This document shows positions 1 through 10,979 of a DNA stretch of 64,000 nt, in pieces. Source of the stretch: Liopterus haemorrhoidalis (lineage: Eukaryota; Arthropoda; Insecta; Coleoptera; Dytiscidae); NCBI GenBank assembly GCA_963971575.1, contig OZ020625.1, forward strand, positions 30,638,537 to 30,702,536. The letters are read 5' to 3'. The notes under the pieces are model-generated. The model was not told the origin of the DNA. It searched no databases and saw only the letters and a list, made by a program, of their open reading frames with translations. The position numbers were made by a program, and so were the translations under genes. Positions within the stretch are counted from its first letter, which is position 1, and every line of letters starts with the position of its first letter.

Positions 1-402
1 TTTTGTACAAGACTGATACATTGTATGACAATTTTGGACACCTGTGATTACCTCAGCCATTTATTAGTTATGAATATTCCGACAAGGCCGTCATAAGCCA
101 AGCCTCGAAATTTAAATTCACATCTTGACTTTCCAATAATTGTTGACAAAATATTAAAAATTTAGGAAAGCGCTAAATATCAATATTCATTAATCATTAA
201 ATCGATTTTATATAAACGCGGAAATGTATTCATCTTACCAATATTATATTACAAAATTTCTAATTTAAATATTGATTTTTTTAAAACGTAGATTTTTTTC
301 AATTTTTTTGCCATTTTCAATGCTTTTGTTTGATGGGTTATAAAAAATATGACAGTCCATCAATTAAGGCCCTAATTTCGTCCTAGGCTAAACAACTCAT
401 GG
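1..402. other. AT-rich non-coding stretch
   Basis: No coding exon, RNA gene or clear repeat was recognised here. The last 8 bases (395-402, ACTCATGG) are the left target duplication of the hAT-like element that follows. Confidence 0.5.
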
Positions 403-1538
403 TAGGGTTGTACATCGAAGGCAAAACATCGATGTTAACATCAGCGCTTACTATCGATGTTGAAAAAACATCGAAGGAAAAACAACGATGTATCGGAAAC
501 ATCGATGTTTTATTAATATTAAAAAAAGCTATTTATTTATATTATATAGATTTTATTTAATAATGTACAGATAAAATACGAAAAAAGTAACATATAATAC
601 ACAAAAAGCATTTATTAGATTTTGAAATAGAAATATTCCTTTTTAATAGTAATTAATTTCACATTAACATTATTATACCCAATATAATAATCCTAATTTG
701 TACCTAGAGTCTATTCCAAACGATTAGGCGGAACTAACCGCAATTTTCATTTTTGTAATTTGTCATTAGATATTTTTTTATATATTGAAGTTGACTTTTC
801 CTGAACAAAATGATCAAAAGCTTCAATCAATCGGTAAAAGTAACTAGAGTTGAAAACCTACTTCCGCCTAAACCAACGGAACAGACCTTACTATTTTTAC
901 ATTTCTAAAATGAAATATTGGATTTTATTACAATACTAACATAGTAATCTTAATGTTAATTTTATATTGTTTAACATAAAAATAACACTGTCATACACAA
1001 TTATTTTTATACTTTTTTAAGTTGAAATAAAATCTGTTCCTTTGGTTTAGGCGGAACTAGATTTTCAATTCTAGTTACTTTTACCGATTAATTGAATCTT
1101 TTGATCATTTTGTTCAGGAAAAGCCAACTTCAATATATAAAAAAATAACTAATGACAACTTACAAAAATCCAGGGATTGGAGGAATAACAACTGGGAAAG
1201 TTTCAACAAGACTCAAAAAGAAAAAGTGTATTGGCGTCTTTGGTCGTTCGCATTGTTTGCAAAAATTATAAGTTTCTTCTTATTTTTTCGTATTCTGCTA
1301 ACTGCTAAGAAGAATAAGAAGTAACACTATTAGTATTGTTATATCACAATAGATGGCGCTTATATTTTGTGTACTAATTTTAATAAAAATTAAATTTTTA
1401 AGATTCCAGCACCTCTAGCGGTAGTTTCTGAATTTCAAAGTTTAAACATCGACATCGGTAGTAGACATCGATGTTTTATCGATACTATCGCCAGCTAACC
1501 ATCGATGGTAAAAACATCGATGTTTTTTTCCATCCCTA
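403..1538. mobile_element. hAT-like non-autonomous element, copy 1
   Basis: The ends are inverted (TAGGGTTGTACATCGA at the left, reverse of TAGGGATGGAAAAAAACATC at the right). The element is flanked by a perfect 8-bp direct repeat ACTCATGG (395-402 and 1539-1546), the target-site size of the hAT superfamily. The subterminal zones are packed with CATCGATG motifs, possible transposase-binding repeats. No transposase is visible. Two shorter inverted-repeat MITEs with GGCGGAACTA ends (about 711-893 and 1031-1170) are nested inside. A second copy lies at 33545-34668 in opposite orientation. Confidence 0.8.
711..893. mobile_element. Small MITE with TTAGGCGGAACTA ends, nested
   Basis: The left end reads TCTATTCCAAACGATTAGGC and the right end is its approximate inverse, CGCCTAAACCAACGGAACAG. 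The same ends recur near 1031-1170, 24768-25168, 34235-34420, 48255-48440 and 58089-58440. It is non-coding. The superfamily cannot be told from the ends alone. Confidence 0.55.
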
Positions 1539-2210
1539 ACTCATGGGATGGGAAATCATCCACCGAATGACTCTATCTTCAACAGTTTTTGAGATTTAAT
1601 TTTCTTACATTTAAATTTTTTCAAAATTTTATAAACAATTTTTTTTGTTTGGGTATTGTTTCAAAATATTTTTAAGGGTATTTAGGACCTTAGCAGTTCA
1701 AAAATTTGAACCATTGGTCTCTAAATTGTTTAGTTTTTGAGATTTGTCCATAAAAAATTAAAAATTTGGAATTTGTTTAAATTTGGAGTTATTGATAGGT
1801 TTTATAAAGTTGACAATTTGCTTAATACTTGTTAAGTATGTTACTAAATACAATTAATACCAAACTGGGAGAGGAAGTAGGTACAGTTCTTGCGGAGAAA
1901 ATCCTACTTAAATGGACAACTAATAGGCTTAAGTCGTACGCAAGCATATTGTGAAATCTTCAATTTCTTAACTCAATGTCTGATGTCATTCACAAATTAA
2001 TTTAAATATTGTAAACACGACATATATAATTACATATTCAATTATTTCTAAAAATCAGCTGTGGCCACCACAGGACCGACCGCCATCACAAAGTACTTGT
2101 ATAAAATACATTAGGTAACCCCTTTTAAGATTGCAGCGCCAAAGACAAAATTATTTAAATTATGAATAAGGTTCACACTTCTAAATTTTAAGTGATGATC
2201 TAAAAAAAAA
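1539..2210. other. Intergenic, no gene recognised
   Basis: Non-coding, AT-rich. Positions 2051-2110 share a stretch (CTGTGGCCACCACA) with 17310-17360 in a BBS1 intron, so at least that part is a dispersed repeat. Near 2140-2205 it shares a motif (AAGTGATGATCTAAAAAAA) with the minisatellite at about 11640-12120. Confidence 0.4.
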
Positions 2211-3165
2211 TGAAGTGAAGTGTGAATTTTCACACATTTCTGGGTTTCGCAGGTATTTAGTAACTGCATGATGATTATTTGGGATGCTATAACAAATTTT
2301 ATGTCAAAATATTTTTTTTTAAATTTTAATTCGAATGCCTAATACCATTATTTAAGTTTCTAAATATGGCAGTATTTTTTTTTATTTAGCAAGGTTCATT
2401 AAGATATTGAAAATTGCGCCTATGGCTTCCATGGGTTGCATAAATCATAAGCCCCGCCCTCTGATTTCGTATACATTCAAACATAGAATTAAATTATAAT
2501 TTCAACACTTCCCACTGGTTATTAAATTTACGCTTTTAAAAATTAATTGCAATATTTACCAAAATATAATTAGAATTTTGACAAAATAATTTAAACAAAA
2601 TAAAAATGCAAAAAAAAAAATACAGAAAAATTAAAATTGACAGGAATCGAACTTTAGTTTATAAATTACAAAGAAACGACGAAACGCACTACGCTACGAG
2701 CGCTTATTTATCTATTGTGTTACATAGCGAATATTTTAGTTAAAAACACAAAAAATGCGTTATTTTCTGAAAACATAATCTGATCAAAAATTCCTGTTGT
2801 ACTATTCCGGTTCACACTAATGTACATTACTTTTTCAGATTTTTAGTTTAAACCATCTGGGCTACAAGATGTGGGAGAAAAATTTTTTTGCATAATTTTG
2901 GCAAAAATCGCGTCTAAATAATTTATTTTGCAAAAATAAAATTTTGATCGTTAATCCACGTACTAAGGGCTTTCATTTGATACCCTACTCAGAATTTTCA
3001 AAAAATATTATTTTTTTTTCGATGGGCAGATATTTGTTTATAGTTTTAGGGGGATATGTTTTTAGATGTTTTAGTATTTTTCCTATGTGCGGGTCAAAGA
3101 GTTGTATAAGCGTGCCAAATTTCAACTCTCTAGGTTTAGCCGATTGGCTACAATTTTTACCGAAC

Positions 3166-3201
<36 letters not shown>

Positions 3202-3249
3202 GACAAAATGACGGTATAAGGATTTTTTGGCCATACCTACAAAACCCTA
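2211..3249 (-). mobile_element. Composite repeat with tRNA-like core, copy 1
   Basis: The limits are a head with TTCACACATTTC and GCAGGTATTTAG (2211-2270) and a tail ending CCATACCTACAAAACCCT (3231-3248). Read on the minus strand, the order is tail, GACAGACA microsatellite, the segment with TGATACCCTACTCAG, a tRNA-like core at about 2640-2705, a T-run, then the head. The core has an A-box-like TAGCGTAGTGCG and a B-box-like GTTCGATTCC on the minus strand. It has the same core type as the copy at 10980. It encodes no protein that I recognise. Confidence 0.6.
3172..3201. repeat. (GACA)n microsatellite
   Basis: Uninterrupted GACA units belong to the composite repeat tail. The same microsatellite, shorter, occurs in the other copies (about 14730, 55080 and 62325). 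Confidence 0.85.
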
Positions 3250-3690
3250 ATAAATAAAGAACAATTTTTATCTGTCATGGGGTCCGTCCGTTTTCTGGGG
3301 GGGTTGATTGGAAAAAGTGGCTCTACTTAAGGAGTCCGTGTATTTTTTGTTCAAACCACGTCTATTAATAGAAATCCTAAGTTGATAGATCGCATGTTAA
3401 TATAATTTGTAATAAAGTTTTCTTGTAATTGAACGGAATGCTAATAGATATAGTAGTATGAAAATATCTTCTTACAAATGTCACGTTTTGGCCTGATTTT
3501 CATTTCTAGGGCACGCACTTACCTTTCTAATTTGTCGGCAAAATGTACAATTTTCACACAAAATTAAAACAACGCCCAAAAAAATCATACTTTCAATAAT
3601 GAATCAGAGATGACTAACTGAAATCGAAACTAAAAACCAGAATATATTATCTGTTTATTTAAAAACTGTTTACTAAGACTTTGTTGACTA

Positions 3691-4290
3691 ATACCCTTTT
3701 CACACTAGAACTTTAAGACGAGTGAACTTAAAGTTCACCGGTGTTTAACATCGGTATGCTTTCACACTTGATATTTAAATCTCTGGTGCTGTCATCAGCT
3801 ACAGTAATTTTGTTCTTAAGTTACCGTCAGGAAATTACCAGTTTTGAACTGTCTGCGCAGACGCACATTTTGAATTATTATAAACAAATATGGATATTTC
3901 ATTTCATACAATAAAGACACTACAATAAAGAATATATTACACCTGTATTAACATGTAAGTCGATACATTTTATCTCAATTATTGTAGCTCTGTATTTTAT
4001 TAAACACATTATTAAAATAAATAATTTTATTATAACAATAAGTATAAACTTCTTATAACGTCGATATAATACAGTATTCTTGTTTATGATAATATAAAAT
4101 GTTGACAGCACAAATTCAAGGAGTATTTTTTTATATTAGAAATTAAGTTGGCAATGCGGACGATATTTAAGACGCAGATCTCTGTCTTAAACATCGCTTG
4201 TATTTAGACGAGGCCATACGGTTTCACATTAGCGTTTAAAGATACATTCACTTTAACATCCGATCTTAAAGTTCTAGTGTGAAAAGGGTA
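3691..4290. mobile_element. MITE with ATACCCTTTTCACACTAG ends, copy 1
   Basis: Inverted terminal repeats of about 28 bp (left ATACCCTTTTCACACTAGAA, right the inverse) bound a 600-bp AT-rich non-coding element. Related copies lie at 6584-7182 (inverted) and 27791-28391. An additional isolated right end (TTAGTGTGAAAAGGGTAT) at about 4412-4430 suggests a compound insertion. A short open frame inside each copy is AT-rich and not protein-like. Confidence 0.75.
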
Positions 4291-4599
4291 TAAGGGTATG
4301 AATACGTAGATTATTAACATATAACGTTCTACACCAGGGGTTCTTAAACTTTAATCCGAGTACCCCCTCTTGAACAACATTTTTTTTTTGCGGACCCCAT
4401 CTTAAAGTTTTAGTGTGAAAAGGGTATAAGCCACTTTTAGAGCTCTTTCAAGTAATTTCTGTGGACACCACAAAGACTCTGTTAGGCTACGAACACGTAG
4501 AAAGTTCCAGTGCCGGTTAACCTACACCTATAAGATCTGTTGTCAATGATTGTTGATACCGGTTAATTAGTTATTTAAAATTTTGAAACTGTAGCAACT

Positions 4600-5060
4600 T
4601 TTTTATGGTACTTTATGGTAGTGCCATGTTTCTTAAAAAGTGTTCCAGTAACCGAAATAAGTGATAATCGGAGGGTGAAATGTCTGGTGAGTAGGGTGGG
4701 TGTGTTAGAACCTCCCAATCAAACTCGGAAATTTTTTCACGTATCTTTTTTTGATGAATGAGGTCAGGTATTGTCGCCTTGAAGAATAACTCCTCTTCTA
4801 TTCACAATTTCTGGCCGATTTCTGGTCAAATTCTGATTCAGTCAATTGTTCACAGTAGAGATCAGAATTAACACTTTACCCCAGTTTTAACATATAATAA
4901 ATTATTCCTTTATAGGGCCTTCCAGATCGAAGTTCATCATCCATAAATTTCCTGATTTAAATTTTTTAAACCACTGTTGACAAGTGCGTACACTTAGTTT
5001 ATCACCATAAACAGTGCAAATGTTTTATGTAGCAACTGTAGCAGATTTTTTTTATGGTAC
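4600..5060 (-). pseudogene. Degenerate mariner transposase (DD34D type)
   Basis: The minus strand retains mariner landmarks in shifted frames: RGVILQGDNT followed by a stop and PHS around 4790-4760, then SEFDWEVLTHPPYSPDIS and PSDYHLFRLLEHF around 4740-4640. These are the second and third catalytic Asp motifs of the mariner family. Frameshifts and stops make it non-functional. Terminal repeats were not identified. Confidence 0.7.
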
Positions 5061-5072
5061 TCATACAATATT

Positions 5073-5331
5073 AAGGCCCGGTCTTTCCACCTTCAGATAA
5101 AGTCCCAGGTAACTATCTGACAGATAAGGTTATTTGTAACTTCATCTGCTGAATAAATGTCAATACCAGTCAGTGAATCCAATACGTCAGTCTCATTATC
5201 GGTTAGATAACCCGATAGATACATTTGTATAGAAAGAAGGGATGACATTTACTCAGCAGATGAAGTTACAAATAACCTTATCTGTCAGATAGTTACCTTG
5301 GACTTTATCTGAAGGTGGAAAAACCGGGCCT
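5073..5331. mobile_element. Palindromic MITE
   Basis: Near-perfect inverted arms of about 100 bp begin AGGCCCGGTCTTTCCACCTT and end with the inverse (GGTGGAAAAACCGGGCCT). They surround a short spacer around 5165-5235. A single-stranded copy would fold into a long hairpin. The AT-rich flanks and GGCCC-type ends fit a Harbinger- or Tc-type MITE, but the superfamily is not certain. Confidence 0.7.
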
Positions 5332-6014
5332 AAACAGCATAAAAAATGTTTTGATAAAAATTCTTCCGCCATTTTAAAATGGAAGGGTTTAAAATGAAAC
5401 GAAAACAATAATTAGGTACTCAAGATTACAGAGTTTTATCAAAACGCAAAAGACGTCTGTTCAAATCAGTGAACAAGTCGTGACTAGTTTAAAGCATTAA
5501 AAATAAAAACGAAAAAAATCCGGTTCACCAAATATTTAACATAGGTGATAGAAAATTGAAAATTTCCTGGTTTTTCCAATTGTTTCATGTTTCCCATTAG
5601 AGTCAGACAATGTGCAATAGACTTAAATGTCTCAATAATATATGGGTTCATTGAAGAAGATTTAATTCCCAGGCTTTCTCATGTCTTCATGTGAGATAAT
5701 TTCAACAATTTTATAATGTTTTTGTACGCGAAATCTTCCTATTAAGATATTTATTATCGTTTGTCCTATGTTATTGACTGCCAAACTTGACATCGCGGAA
5801 TACTAGGAGAGGAATTTTTTGACATACCAAATGAAATTCCAAAAATATTTAGGCATGCTTATTTTATTGACCAAATATTGGTTATTCCGTACATCCGTTC
5901 TAACATAGAATCGGTGGTGGAAAATTCCAACTTTCAAACGTTTTTCCTGTGTCTTTTTCCTAATGAATAATTTTAAAAAAATCAAAAAAGTAAATTCTGT
6001 GAACTTATTTTATA
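5332..6014. other. Intergenic, no gene recognised
   Basis: AT-rich non-coding sequence without a coding exon or repeat that I can name. Confidence 0.35.
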
Positions 6015-6583
6015 TACAGGGTTTTTGTATGAAACGCTGCACCTTAAATACATCCTTTATTTTAAGAGATACAAAAAAATCTTCAAAAAAAAGTTAAACT
6101 AAACGAAATGGCCCGCTTAAGGACTATAATAAGAATTCTGCATCACTTCCGGTTTCAATGGAAATTGTTTCAACTTTTTATCTAGCATAAGGAATCGGTA
6201 CTCTAATATTTTTTTCTTGAAACTACATTAAATCAACTTTACAAGGATATCAAAATATAATAATTTAGTTTTAACCATTTCAAAGTCACCATTTATTTAC
6301 AAAATAATAAATAACATAAATCATACAAAGTTAAACATAGCAAGCTTTGAAAATGATTTTGTTACATAAAAAAACCAAATAAAACCTACAAATTTTCTTG
6401 CCTGTTAGTACGAGTTTTGTATTAAAGGTGATGACATCAAACCGTTTGTAATTATGGCTTACGTACGTTATTCAAATGAAGAAATGACAGATATGCTTCT
6501 GACATTCCGGTAATGGCAAATAAATTCTGTTAAGGCCCAGCAACTCTACCAAGAAAGGTATCCGCCTCATGTATGTTAGTAAT
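6015..6583 (+). pseudogene. Relic with DUF4817-like transposase N-terminus
   Basis: The open stretch from ATG 6454 reads MAYVRYSNEEMTDMLLTFR, a stop, then VKAQQLYQERYPP. This resembles the DUF4817 helix-turn-helix segment at the N-terminus of an insect Tc1/mariner-like transposase family. The nonsense codon at 6511-6513 and the abrupt end at the MITE starting 6584 show that it is dead. A possible left end is TACAGGGTTTTTGTATGAAA at about 6016. Confidence 0.5.
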
Positions 6584-7182
6584 ACCCTTTTCACACTAGA
6601 ACTTTAAGATCGGATGTTAAAGTGAATGTATCTCTAAACGCTAAAGTGAAACCGTGTGGCCTCGTCTAAATACAAGCGATGTTTAAGACATTTGCGTTTT
6701 AAACTTCGTCCGCATTGCCAACTTAATTCCTATTATAAAAAAATACTCCTTGAATTTGTGCTGTCAACATTTTATATTATCATAAACAAGAATACTGTAT
6801 TATATCGACGTTATTAGAAGTTTATACTTATTGTTATAATAAAATTATTTATTTTAATAATGTGTTTAATAAAATACAGAGCTACAATAATTGAGATAAA
6901 ATGTATCGACTTACATGTTAATACAGGTGTAATATATTGTTTATTGTAGTGTCTTTATTGTTGAATGAAATGAAATATCCATATTTGTTTATAATAATTC
7001 AAAATGTGCGTCTGCGCAGACAGTGCAAAACTGGTAATTTCATGACGGTAACTTAAGGACAAAATTACTGTAGCTGATGACAGCACCAGAGATTTAAACA
7101 TCAAGTGTGAAAGCATACCGATGTTAAACATCGGTGAACTTTAAGTTCACTCGTCTTAAAGTTCTAGTGTGAAAAGGGTATT
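6584..7182. mobile_element. MITE with ATACCCTTTTCACACTAG ends, copy 2
   Basis: This is an inverted copy of the element at 3691-4290. Its right flank (TTAGTCAACAAAGTCTTAGT) is the reverse complement of the left flank of copy 1. The two copies therefore share an extra border, consistent with a larger element or an inverted segmental duplication. A further terminal-repeat end (CTAGTGTGAAAAGGGTAT) sits at about 7214-7231. Confidence 0.75.
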
Positions 7183-7319
7183 AGTCAACAAAGTCTTAGT
7201 AAACAGTTTGAAATCTAGTGTGAAAAGGGTATAACAAATATTTAAGCGGGGAAAATATTATAATATCGGAAACCGATGCATCACCTGCGGTCAGATATGT
7301 ATACAGTCGGTAAAATAAT

Positions 7320-7568
7320 ATGGCAGACAAGTGTACAAGAGAAGAAGACCACCCACTGTTAAGATCGTGCTTGTTAAAAGAAAGTAAGGGTGATATTAAG
7401 AAAGTAAAGTATGGCTGGCCTACATTCGGTGATTATTTCCATCGATACCAGTTGATAAATGGACCTTTGGGCACGTACAAGGAAAGTACACCAACAACTG
7501 AATCGAAAACAAGTGAAATGTGTTCAATATTCAACTGCCTCTGTTCATATTTCACATCAACAATATGA
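7320..7568 (+). CDS. Unrecognised 82-aa reading frame
   Basis: An ATG-initiated frame of 82 codons with fairly even amino-acid composition (Cys- and Lys-containing, no membrane segment). It has no domain that I recognise. It lies between two MITE ends and the foldback at 7803, with no exon or promoter context, and may be a fragment of a mobile-element protein or chance. Low confidence that it is a gene. Confidence 0.2.
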   Translation: MADKCTREEDHPLLRSCLLKESKGDIKKVKYGWPTFGDYFHRYQLINGPLGTYKESTPTTESKTSEMCSIFNCLCSYFTSTI

Positions 7569-7802
7569 CACTAATGTTTAAATAGAAAAAATGACAACAT
7601 TACGTACAGCCAGTATTATTCGTTGATAAAACTATCATAAAATGCGAATCGAACTCATTAAATTTATCGATTTTATTTATGGACATGAATAGTAATCTGT
7701 TGTTGATATCTAAGAATAATATTTATAAAAAAATTGATGTGAATTGTAAAGTCAACAGATGTCTAAAGTGGGTTTTACACGATTCAATTAATTGATCAAT
7801 TA

Positions 7803-8552
7803 AGGGGGGGGGTAGGGTCTTATAACAACATTTTAAGCAGATTTTTGTGAATTTTTTTCAAATCTATGGTTAAATTTATTCATTTTCAAACTAAGTACAT
7901 ATATAAAGTATGTTTTGAAGAAGATACAAAAAAAATTTGAAGGTAAAATATGGCGAAATGAGCCAGCTGTGGCAAATCTTCTCAGACTCCGGGAAAAAAT
8001 TAGATTTTGCGGTGACCAGCATAACTCGTCACTGGATCATCTGAAATCAAAAATCCAAAAAGATTTTGTTAGTTTATGAGTTTGCCGAGGTAACGACGTT
8101 GAGATATATATTTTTTTTTCATGGTTTTTTTTTTATTTAACAATCACAAATATACTCATTTTTAGGTTTTTTTTAGGGGGAATTAATTTTTTTTTGTCTT
8201 CTAAGTAACGCTAAAAACTGAAAAATCATTTTAAAAATAAAAACTCAACGTCATTACCTCGGCAAACTCATAAACTAACAAAATCTTTTTGGATTTTTGA
8301 TTTCAGATGATCCAGTGACGAGTTATGCTGGTCAGCGCAAAATCTAATTTTTTTCCCGGAGTATGAGAAGATTTGCCACAGCTGGCTCATTTCGCCATAT
8401 TTTGCCTTTAAAATTTTTTTTGTATCTTCTTCAAAACATACTTTATATATGTACTTAGTTTGAAAATGAATAAATTTAACCATAGATTTGAAAAAAATCA
8501 CAAAAATATGCTTAAAATGTGGTTATCAGACCGTACCCCCCCCCCCCCCCCC
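7803..8552. mobile_element. Long foldback (inverted repeat) element, copy 1
   Basis: Two arms of about 300 bp (7803-8103 and 8246-8552) are near-perfect inverses, separated by a spacer of about 140 bp. The outer ends are a G-run at the left and a long C-run at the right, flanked by TTAA-like sequence. A related foldback is at 32603-33324, with the spacer in the opposite orientation. There are no coding features. Transcripts would form a hairpin of about 300 bp. Confidence 0.8.
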
Positions 8553-9090
8553 TTAACACCTGCGAATCCCTAAAAGGTGTGTAATTTAATAACATCAATT
8601 TTTAAATGAGATATATAATCTTCCTGTGTCACTAATAGCCAGAAATGCCATGTAAACAAAGTTTTACAACCTTTCTACCTAAAGATATTTACCTGAAACC
8701 AATTCGGGTCTATTCTTTAAATTCCTCGAACCAAAGATTGGTCGGGTAAGAGCGAGACAGACAGACAGACTGGAGGCATAGTATTAACATTCCATAATGA
8801 CGTCATATGACCTGCCAGAGATGAACGAGTCATGACGTCATTCATCTCCAGTAAAAAGTGGTCTGCCAACCAATGAATCATAAAAGTTTGCTAACAAATA
8901 TTGTGATATTTACGAAACAAATGACAGAATATTTCTGGACACGTAGATGTGGCAGAAAAACCCAGCCAGGCCTTAAACGTCACAATGCAACAATGAATAC
9001 ATGACCAGAATTTTTATATAAATTTGAAATTTTACCAACATCCTTCAACAACAGAAGGACATGTAAACAAACAATAAAAAAATCAAAAAC
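8553..9090. other. Intergenic, no gene recognised
   Basis: Non-coding. It contains a short (GACA)n run near 8755-8770. No known element was identified. Confidence 0.35.
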
Positions 9091-10345
9091 CGTAAGAGAT
9101 AGAGACCTGCGGTTGAAATTTTTGGAATCCTCACACCTCTTTTAGTCTTGTACCCAATTTAGGGCATTATTGGTTTAATATATTGGCTTTGGGACCATTT
9201 TCAAAATTTTAAATTTATTGGTAAATATTCAAAAATTTAAAATATTTGTATCTCTAAAATGGTAAAAGATAGAGACCTGCGGTTGGAATTTTTGGAATCC
9301 TCACACCTCTTTTAGTCTTGTACCCAATTTAGGGCATTATTGGTTTAATATATTGGCTTTGGGACCATTTTCAAAATTTTAAATTTATTGGTAAATATTC
9401 AAAAATTTAAAATATTTGTATCTCTAAAATGGTAAAAGATAGAGACCTGCGGTTGGAATTTTTGGAATCCTCACACCTCTTTTAGTCATGTACCCAATTT
9501 AGGGCATTATTGGTTTAATAGATTGGCTTTGGGACCATTTTCAAAATTTTAAATTTATTGGTAAATATTCAAAAATTTAAAATATCTGTATCTCAAAAAC
9601 GGTAAGAGATAGAGACCTTCGGTTGGAATTTTTGGAATCCTCACACCTCTTTTAGTCTTGTACCCAATTAAGGTCATTATTGGTTTAATAGATTGGCTTT
9701 GGGACCATTTTCAAAATTTTAAATTTATTAGTAAATATTCAAAAATTTAAAATATCTGTATCTCAAAAACGGTAAGAGATAGAGACCTTCGGTTGGAATT
9801 TTTGGAATCCTCACACCTCTTTTAGTCTTGTACCCAATTAAGGTCATTATTGGTTTAATATATTGGCTTTGGGACCATTTTCAAAATTTTAAATTTATTG
9901 GTAAATATTCAAAAATTTAAAATATTTGTATCTCTAAAACGGTAAGAGATAGAGACCTGCGGTTGGAATTTTTGGAATCCTCACACCTCTTTTAGACATG
10001 TACCCAATTAAGGTCATTATTGGTTTAATAGATTGGCTTTGGGACCATTTTCAAAATTTTAATTATATTGGTAAATATTCAAAAATTTAAAATATCTGTA
10101 TCTCAAAAACGGTAAGAGATAAAGACCTGCGGTTGAAATTTTTGGAATCTACATACATTGTTTAGTATATAACAGCACTAAGACCCATTTTGTAAACGTA
10201 GTTTTGACTTTTCAGCATTTTCAAAATTACGAAACCCACATATGGTCTAACACGAAAATTCACAACTAAATAAAAAAAAAAAAATAGTAATAAAAAAACG
10301 GTAAGAGATAGAGACCTGGGGTTAGAATTTTTGGAATCGCCACAC
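9091..10345 (+). repeat. 170-bp tandem satellite array
   Basis: The box GGTAAGAGATAGAGACCTGC starts (with small variants) at 9091, 9261, 9431, 9601, 9771, 9941 and 10111. This is an exact 170-bp period over six intervals, with a diverged eighth unit near 10299. Monomers are highly similar (the shared box continues as GGTTGGAATTTTTGGAATCC). The same box, in other spacer contexts, recurs at about 10930, 24150-24760, 42845-44650 and 57150-57540. Confidence 0.95.
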
Positions 10346-10979
10346 ATTGCTTACTATACAAAAAAATTAGTACCAATTTTGAGTTTCAATTACGGCTGTC
10401 CTGAATTTTTTAAAACTGTGTAAATTTAAGAAAATATTGTGAGTAAATATTTTTGATATATCCAACTTATTTTCGTGCCTGGCACATCAACCTTGCTGAC
10501 TGTTTTTAATCTTAGTAAATTATAAACATTAGATAAAAAATTATCTAACGCTAAACAATAATAAAATTATAATAATTTTATTAAGAAGCAGGTTTTTGAT
10601 AGTATATTAAAAATAAAACAAGGAGATTTCTGGGAAGATTTACTTTTTATAAATAAAAAATATTAAAACCAATGGCGTCCGCAAAAAAATCCACGGGGGG
10701 GTACAAATTGGATTTTTGTAATTGGAATTTTAAATATAAATGGCCCCCCATAATTAAAACATTTAATTTAAGACAAAAAAAGGAATTTGATAGTTTTCTA
10801 ATATAGTCAATTAAAAAAATTTCATGATTTTTAAGGTGTAAAATACTTTCTTTCATTATTATACTATTAATTATGGAACTAGCCAAAAATAATGCACAAA
10901 ATTAATCAATTTGGCTCGTTACTTGAAGTACGAGAATTCAAAAAATTTAAACCGCAGGCCTCTATCTTGTACCGTTTTT
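10346..10979. other. Spacer between satellite and composite repeat
   Basis: No gene is visible. One isolated satellite box in reverse orientation (AAACCGCAGGCCTCTATCTT, about 10949-10968) directly abuts the composite repeat that starts at 10980. Confidence 0.45.

Noticed and set aside
3920..4111. 63-codon reading frame repeated almost identically at 28022-28213
   Set aside because: It lies inside MITE copies, is AT-rich and Ile/Lys-dominated, and has no domain. Conservation reflects the repeat, not selection on a protein.
8268..8501. 77-codon frame within the foldback
   Set aside because: The same sequence is in the inverted arm of both foldback copies. It has no domain and is interrupted in the sister arm.
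9091..10345. CRISPR-like array of regularly spaced repeats
   Set aside because: Whole 170-bp units are repeated, including the would-be spacers, and the context is eukaryotic. This is a satellite.
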